A stretch of DNA of 52,724 bases. Origin: an uncultured Clostridium sp. (GTDB lineage Bacteria; Bacillota; Clostridia; TANB77; CAG-508). Below the pieces are notes generated by a model. The model had not been told where the DNA came from, ran no database searches, and saw only the letters and a program-made list of their open reading frames with translations. How positions within the stretch are numbered: the stretch's first letter is position 1; each line of letters opens with the position of its first letter. Below are positions 49,594 to 52,724 of the stretch, in pieces. The position numbers were made by a program, and so were the translations under genes. The DNA is taken from positions 1 to 52,724 of the forward strand of contig CANSII010000009.1 of NCBI GenBank assembly GCA_947646915.1. Direction: 5' to 3'.

Positions 49594-49782
49594 CTAGCAC
49601 CGTTCATCAGGTGTTCCATGTCCTGCATCTAATACAACCGTTTTACCTGATACAGGAGTAGTCGAAACCTCTTCTATACTATAATCTATAGTCGATTTTG
49701 TACTTTGGTATGAATATGCAAACAAGCCTAATAATAAACATATTATTATAAAACTAATTCTCTTTTTATCAATAACAATCAT
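49594..49782 (-). pseudogene. cwlD: CwlD amidase, 5' part (interrupted by the element)
   Basis: The first 59 codons of cwlD end at the core; the frame then runs into element DNA for E-R-C and a stop. It has a signal/anchor helix (about 9-26) and VVLDAGHGTPD with the first zinc ligand His55. The ATG at 49782 has GAGG upstream. Joined at the core to 6106-5560 it gives a 241-residue protein (B. subtilis CwlD is 237 by memory), reading GHGTPDEGAQSSSGTTEAE across the junction. The split protein cannot be active, so the cell cannot make normal cortex unless the element leaves or another amidase substitutes. Confidence 0.93.
49604..49608. other. attR core (TCATC)
   Basis: This is the right junction: AGCACCGT-TCATC is element DNA up to the core, and AGGTGTTCCATG to the right is cwlD. 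The rejoined sequence CACCCTCATCAGGTG has CACC/GGTG symmetry, as expected of an attB. Confidence 0.88.
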
Positions 49783-49805
49783 TATAATCCTCTCCCCTAA
49801 AAAAG

Positions 49806-49834
49806 AAACTCTTAATATAACCTATTAAGAGTTT
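49806..49834 (-). terminator. Terminator of the diguanylate cyclase gene
   Basis: AAACTCTTAAT (49806-49816) and ATTAAGAGTTT (49824-49834) are perfect inverted copies, followed by CTTTTTT on the minus strand. Only about 20 bp separate it from the cwlD start, so cwlD's promoter must overlap it or cwlD is read through. Confidence 0.8.
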
Positions 49835-49855
49835 TTCTATTTTATTCATATTTTA

Positions 49856-50782
49856 TCAACTTTTTCTTCTATCAATAACATAGCTACTACCAATAATAGA
49901 CTTTGCACTATGTTTAACCTGAGCACCAACCTCTCCAATTTCAAGCATATTTTCAAATCTATCTTTATTTGCCTCAACAACACCAATTGAGATAGCTGTT
50001 AAAGGAAATTGTTCTATAATACCTCTTCTATTTGCAACTTCAATATATCCTTTTTCAACATCTTCTTCTGTAAAAAACTTTGTAACTTGAGAATCAAATT
50101 GTGCAATAATACTTTGGCATAATTCATCACATTTAATTAATGGAACTATTGCAATAAAATCATCTCCACCAATATGTCCAACAAATGCACTTTCATGTAC
50201 ATGTGAATGTACACATTGTAGAATTACATTTGCAGTAAATTTTATAATTTCATCTCCATTTAAAAATCCATATACATCATTATATGCCTTAAAATTATCT
50301 AAATCTAAATATAATACAGAAAATTCCTCTTTATTAGATAACCTTTTTTTCAATTCAGCATGTATTTGAACATTCCCTGGCAAACCTGTTAATGGGCTAA
50401 TTCTTCTATTTATAGATAATAATCTATTTAAATTTTTTATTGTATAATATAAATAATCTACATCTACTGGCTTTCTTATATAATATTCTACAGATCTTTT
50501 TAGTATATCTAATCTATGTTCCCTTTGTTCTTTAGAAGAAACCACTATTATTGGTGTTATGCTATTATCATCATCATTTCTTATATTTTCACACAATTTT
50601 ACAACATCTACTTTAATAGCATCTTCATTTATAATAATCATTGATGGTATATTTTTTAGTGCAACTTCTATCTCTTCAGATTTAACACTTATAAATTTAA
50701 AATCTTCATCATTTTTAAATAATTCTCGAAAAACTGGAATTGAAGATTCATCATCATCTATTATATAAATTTCTTGTATCAT
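49856..50782 (-). CDS. Receiver-GGDEF diguanylate cyclase
   Basis: The 308-residue protein has an N-terminal receiver-like domain (1-120: YIIDDDESS acidic pair; SMIIINEDAI where the phospho-Asp is expected, so phosphorylation is uncertain; YYIRKPVD with the conserved Lys). The GGDEF domain (about 130-295) has LTGLPGN, YLDLDNFKAYND and GGDDF at 205-209. It should make cyclic di-GMP. The ATG overlaps the stop of the membrane-protein gene (ATGA), so the two form an operon. Confidence 0.92.
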   Translation of the reverse strand: MIQEIYIIDDDESSIPVFRELFKNDEDFKFISVKSEEIEVALKNIPSMIIINEDAIKVDVVKLCENIRNDDDNSITPIIVVSSKEQREHRLDILKRSVEYYIRKPVDVDYLYYTIKNLNRLLSINRRISPLTGLPGNVQIHAELKKRLSNKEEFSVLYLDLDNFKAYNDVYGFLNGDEIIKFTANVILQCVHSHVHESAFVGHIGGDDFIAIVPLIKCDELCQSIIAQFDSQVTKFFTEEDVEKGYIEVANRRGIIEQFPLTAISIGVVEANKDRFENMLEIGEVGAQVKHSAKSIIGSSYVIDRRKS

Positions 50783-51561
50783 TTTTTCTCCTTTTTTTCT
50801 TTCTTTATAATCTCTAGTTTTCTATTTAATATTTCAGTTATTTCTTTATCTTGTATTTTTGGGAACGCTTTCTTTAGTCTATACACAGTTTTATATAAAT
50901 TTTTAAACATTCTGTTTTTTCTATTTTTTAAATCTGATATTTTTTCATGAACATTCTCTTTTATTTCTAATTTATAATCTTTTGAGTTGAGTTCTTCTAA
51001 TTTTTCTTTAATTTGATTGTTTAATTCTTCTATTCTTTGTAAAGTACTTTTTATATTTTTAACTTTTATTATACTTGTAATTGTATCAACTATAAATAAA
51101 ATTGTTATAATAATTATTGTAATTTGTAAAAATTTTATATTTATCAAACTAAGTTCATTTTCTACAAATGGATGAATATATTTTATAAATATAGTACCTA
51201 AAACTCCCCAATATGTTGAGTTTGTTAAGCATACTCTTCCTTTTATATTAAATTTATGATCTGAATAATCCCAATATTTAGTTTTAAATACTGTTTCTAA
51301 ATATATTCCAACTATATATTCCCAAATTGATAATGTAAAAAAGCAAACTATAAATAATATTAAAATATTTCCTTCAAATTCTTTAAGAAATAAAAACATT
51401 ATTATTGCACCACATCCATATATTGGGCAAAATGGTCCTTTTAAAAATCCTGTATTAATTATTTTTCTCTCAGATACACTTTTAAATATACTTTCTAAAA
51501 GCCATCCTGCTATTGAATATATTATAAAATATATCCAAATGTTAAATAAACTGTTATCCAT
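50779..51561 (-). CDS. PF06541-type membrane protein (putative ABC permease)
   Basis: The 260-residue protein has five membrane helices and the family pattern YSIAGWLLESIFKSVSERKIINTGFLKGPFCPIYGCGAI, WEYIVGIYLETVFKTKYWDYS, and a long charged coiled-coil C-terminus (about 170-260). Such proteins are named putative ABC permease (CmpB-like), though the function is not known. It is translationally coupled to the GGDEF gene. Confidence 0.85.
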   Translation of the reverse strand: MDNSLFNIWIYFIIYSIAGWLLESIFKSVSERKIINTGFLKGPFCPIYGCGAIIMFLFLKEFEGNILILFIVCFFTLSIWEYIVGIYLETVFKTKYWDYSDHKFNIKGRVCLTNSTYWGVLGTIFIKYIHPFVENELSLINIKFLQITIIIITILFIVDTITSIIKVKNIKSTLQRIEELNNQIKEKLEELNSKDYKLEIKENVHEKISDLKNRKNRMFKNLYKTVYRLKKAFPKIQDKEITEILNRKLEIIKKEKKEKK

Positions 51562-51601
51562 TTTTTATTTCATCCTTCTTTTGTAGTAACATCATAAAAT
51601 A

Positions 51602-52534
51602 TTATTTTTTAAATTTTGCTTTGGCTTCTGCTGTTACTCCATCTACATTATATATTGTTACTTCAATAAAATTCTCCCCTTCTTTAAATTCTATTGGTAC
51701 AACATAATCTAATTCTGTTTTTCCTGATAAATCTAATTTATATTTTTGATTATCATCTTGATTTATTCTAATTTCAACTTTTTCCAATCCTTTTGTATCT
51801 GATGCTGTTATTATAAAATGCTCTTTTTCTCCATCCACTCCTAATTTTAGTTCTGGCTTTTCTACTCCATTTATTTTTTGTTCTCTCATTTCTGTATTAT
51901 TTTCTTCATCAACAACTATAACTGTTAATGTATGCAATCCTCTTTGTGCATCTATTTCTTGTTCTATTTTCGTATCATATACTTCTATTTTTGTTTCCTC
52001 TTCTTCATCCCATCTATATGTCATATATGATATTTCTTTTTCTCCTTCATATGTTATTTTTATCTTGTTTCCTGTAACATCAAATTTTATATTACTTTCT
52101 ATTTCATATTTCTTTTCATATGATATTTCTTGTCCCTGTTCATCTTGTGCTTTAACATATAGTGTATTATTTCCTGTTGGTATTTTTATCTCTTGTTCTA
52201 TATATTTTCTTGAATTTCCTTGTATTTCAGTTTTTTCTTCATTATTCCATCCAAATTCAACTTTTGCTATATTATTTTGATGAGTTACTTTTAACAGTAT
52301 TGTTGTATCTGTTTTGTTTTCTATAGATATTGTTGGCTTAATCAAATTATTTTTATTATCTTTTTTAGTCATAGAATATATTACTATTCCTATAACTACT
52401 GCTGCAAAAATTATTATGGCTATTGAAAAAAACTTTATTATACTTTTTGTCTCTAAACTTCCATTTCTATTTGATTTTACTTTTTTTGTTCCTCCTCTTG
52501 GAGTTTCATTACTAGTATCTAGTATCTGATTCAT
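51602..52534 (-). CDS. Single-span protein with beta-sandwich repeats
   Basis: The 310-residue protein has a short Asn/Thr/Lys-rich cytoplasmic start, a membrane helix (about 35-58: FFSIAIIIFAAVVIGIVIYSM) and an exterior of about three Ig-like beta units, shown by repeated patterns such as TILLKVTHQNNIAKVEFGWNNEE and ISYMTYRWDEEEE. It probably acts at the cell surface. The ATG at 52534 has GAGGAGG. No specific family was recognised. Confidence 0.75.
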   Translation of the reverse strand: MNQILDTSNETPRGGTKKVKSNRNGSLETKSIIKFFSIAIIIFAAVVIGIVIYSMTKKDNKNNLIKPTISIENKTDTTILLKVTHQNNIAKVEFGWNNEEKTEIQGNSRKYIEQEIKIPTGNNTLYVKAQDEQGQEISYEKKYEIESNIKFDVTGNKIKITYEGEKEISYMTYRWDEEEETKIEVYDTKIEQEIDAQRGLHTLTVIVVDEENNTEMREQKINGVEKPELKLGVDGEKEHFIITASDTKGLEKVEIRINQDDNQKYKLDLSGKTELDYVVPIEFKEGENFIEVTIYNVDGVTAEAKAKFKK

Positions 52535-52637
52535 CTATTCCTCCTCATTCTTATAACCTTTTATAGTTTTATAATCTATTATTTTTTCAATTTTACATAA
52601 AAATCAAATAAATTATAACATATGAATACTTAAATGT

Positions 52638-52667
52638 AAACCTAATTTTTAATTTAACTTTAGGTTT
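52638..52667. terminator. Terminator hairpin at right window end
   Basis: AAACCTAA (52638-52645) pairs with TTAGGTTT (52660-52667), followed by TTTT on the plus strand. It probably ends a minus-strand gene that starts beyond the window. Confidence 0.6.
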
Positions 52668-52724
52668 TTTGTTGGTTTGTCAAACATATGTCACACTTTA
52701 TTTAAAAATATATACTTTGAAATA

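Larger units (their letters stand above)
6107..49603. mobile_element. Integrative and conjugative element inserted in cwlD
   Basis: The element is bounded by an identical TCATC core at 6107-6111 and 49604-49608 that lies inside a split cwlD gene. Removing 43,497 bp rejoins the gene in frame. It carries serine recombinases beside attL, relaxase, MobC, VirD4, VirB2, PrgI (VirB3-like), VirB4, VirB6, sortase, surface adhesin, ParB, RadC, ArdA, TnpV-like and excisionase-like genes. From family knowledge the conjugation set resembles the Tn1549/CTn group of clostridial ICEs, but with serine rather than tyrosine recombinases. Regulatory and cargo genes include a Spo0A-family regulator, a type II R-M system, RT-exonuclease genes and a macrodomain island. 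Two genes carry frameshifts (a recombinase and the M23 hydrolase), so present-day mobility is uncertain. Confidence 0.95.

Noticed and set aside
6107..49603. Prophage interpretation
   Set aside because: ArpU/RinA-like and HTH genes recall phages, but there are no capsid, portal, terminase or tail genes, while a full conjugation set is present.
1..52724. CRISPR arrays, tRNA and rRNA genes
   Set aside because: No regularly spaced direct repeats with unique spacers and no cloverleaf or rRNA signature were seen on either strand.

Overview
The window is about 52.7 kb of very AT-rich DNA with clostridial-style features: GGAGG Shine-Dalgarno sites, many TTG starts and endospore genes. It is best read as a piece of chromosome from a spore-forming Firmicute (class Clostridia, probably a gut lineage; species not determinable here) carrying one integrative and conjugative element (ICE). 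Almost every gene is on the minus strand, so the biological order runs from high to low coordinates.

Host flanks. Left (1-6106): tandem repeats and two copies of a possible structured RNA (1-620), a two-OB-fold single-stranded-DNA-binding protein, a PdaB-like sporulation polysaccharide deacetylase, a large unknown one-span membrane protein, and the 3' part of a cwlD gene. Right (49609-52724): the 5' part of the same cwlD gene, a receiver-GGDEF diguanylate cyclase, a PF06541-type membrane protein and a single-span protein with tandem beta-type domains.

The element (6107-49603, 43,497 bp) sits inside cwlD, the spore-cortex muramoyl-L-alanine amidase gene. The two gene pieces meet at an identical 5-bp core (TCATC, 6107-6111 and 49604-49608). 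Joining them at the core gives one in-frame 241-codon CwlD with all zinc ligands. This is the same logic as the skin-type elements that interrupt sporulation genes, except that this element also has a full conjugation machine.

Element layout, attL to attR: large serine recombinases (one intact, one frameshifted), TnpW-like and other small proteins, and a Tn916-type sigma-like/HTH pair (6.1-10.8 kb). Next comes a regulatory and defence block (11.1-21.7 kb): a degenerate viperin-like/receiver protein divergent from a Spo0A-family response regulator, a type II restriction-modification pair, XRE repressors, HU, a reverse transcriptase coupled to an exonuclease III, a CPCC protein and an RNA-polymerase alpha-CTD-like protein. 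The conjugation module (21.8-42.4 kb) holds a thioester/CnaB adhesin, sortase, CpaE-like ATPase, MT-A70 methylase, frameshifted M23 hydrolase, VirB4, PrgI, VirB6, VirB2, VirD4, relaxase, MobC, putative oriT, ParB, RadC, ArdA and TnpV. A run of five excisionase/HTH proteins (42.7-44.2 kb) follows, then a cargo island with a macrodomain protein, a PD-(D/E)XK-like nuclease and zinc-ribbon proteins (44.4-47.4 kb), and finally ArpU-like regulators and a replication-type HTH protein (47.5-49.5 kb).

Working together: five promoters spread over the element share a GGGTTTGGA-type upstream box plus TATAAT at fixed spacing. They drive the recombinase, conjugation, excisionase, HTH and surface-protein operons, which suggests one element-wide activator or alternative sigma factor. 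A second motif, CTCAA-N4-TTGAG, marks the promoters around the XRE/HU genes. The most interesting hypothesis is that a conjugative element interrupting a sporulation gene and carrying its own Spo0A-family regulator ties excision and/or transfer to the host sporulation decision.
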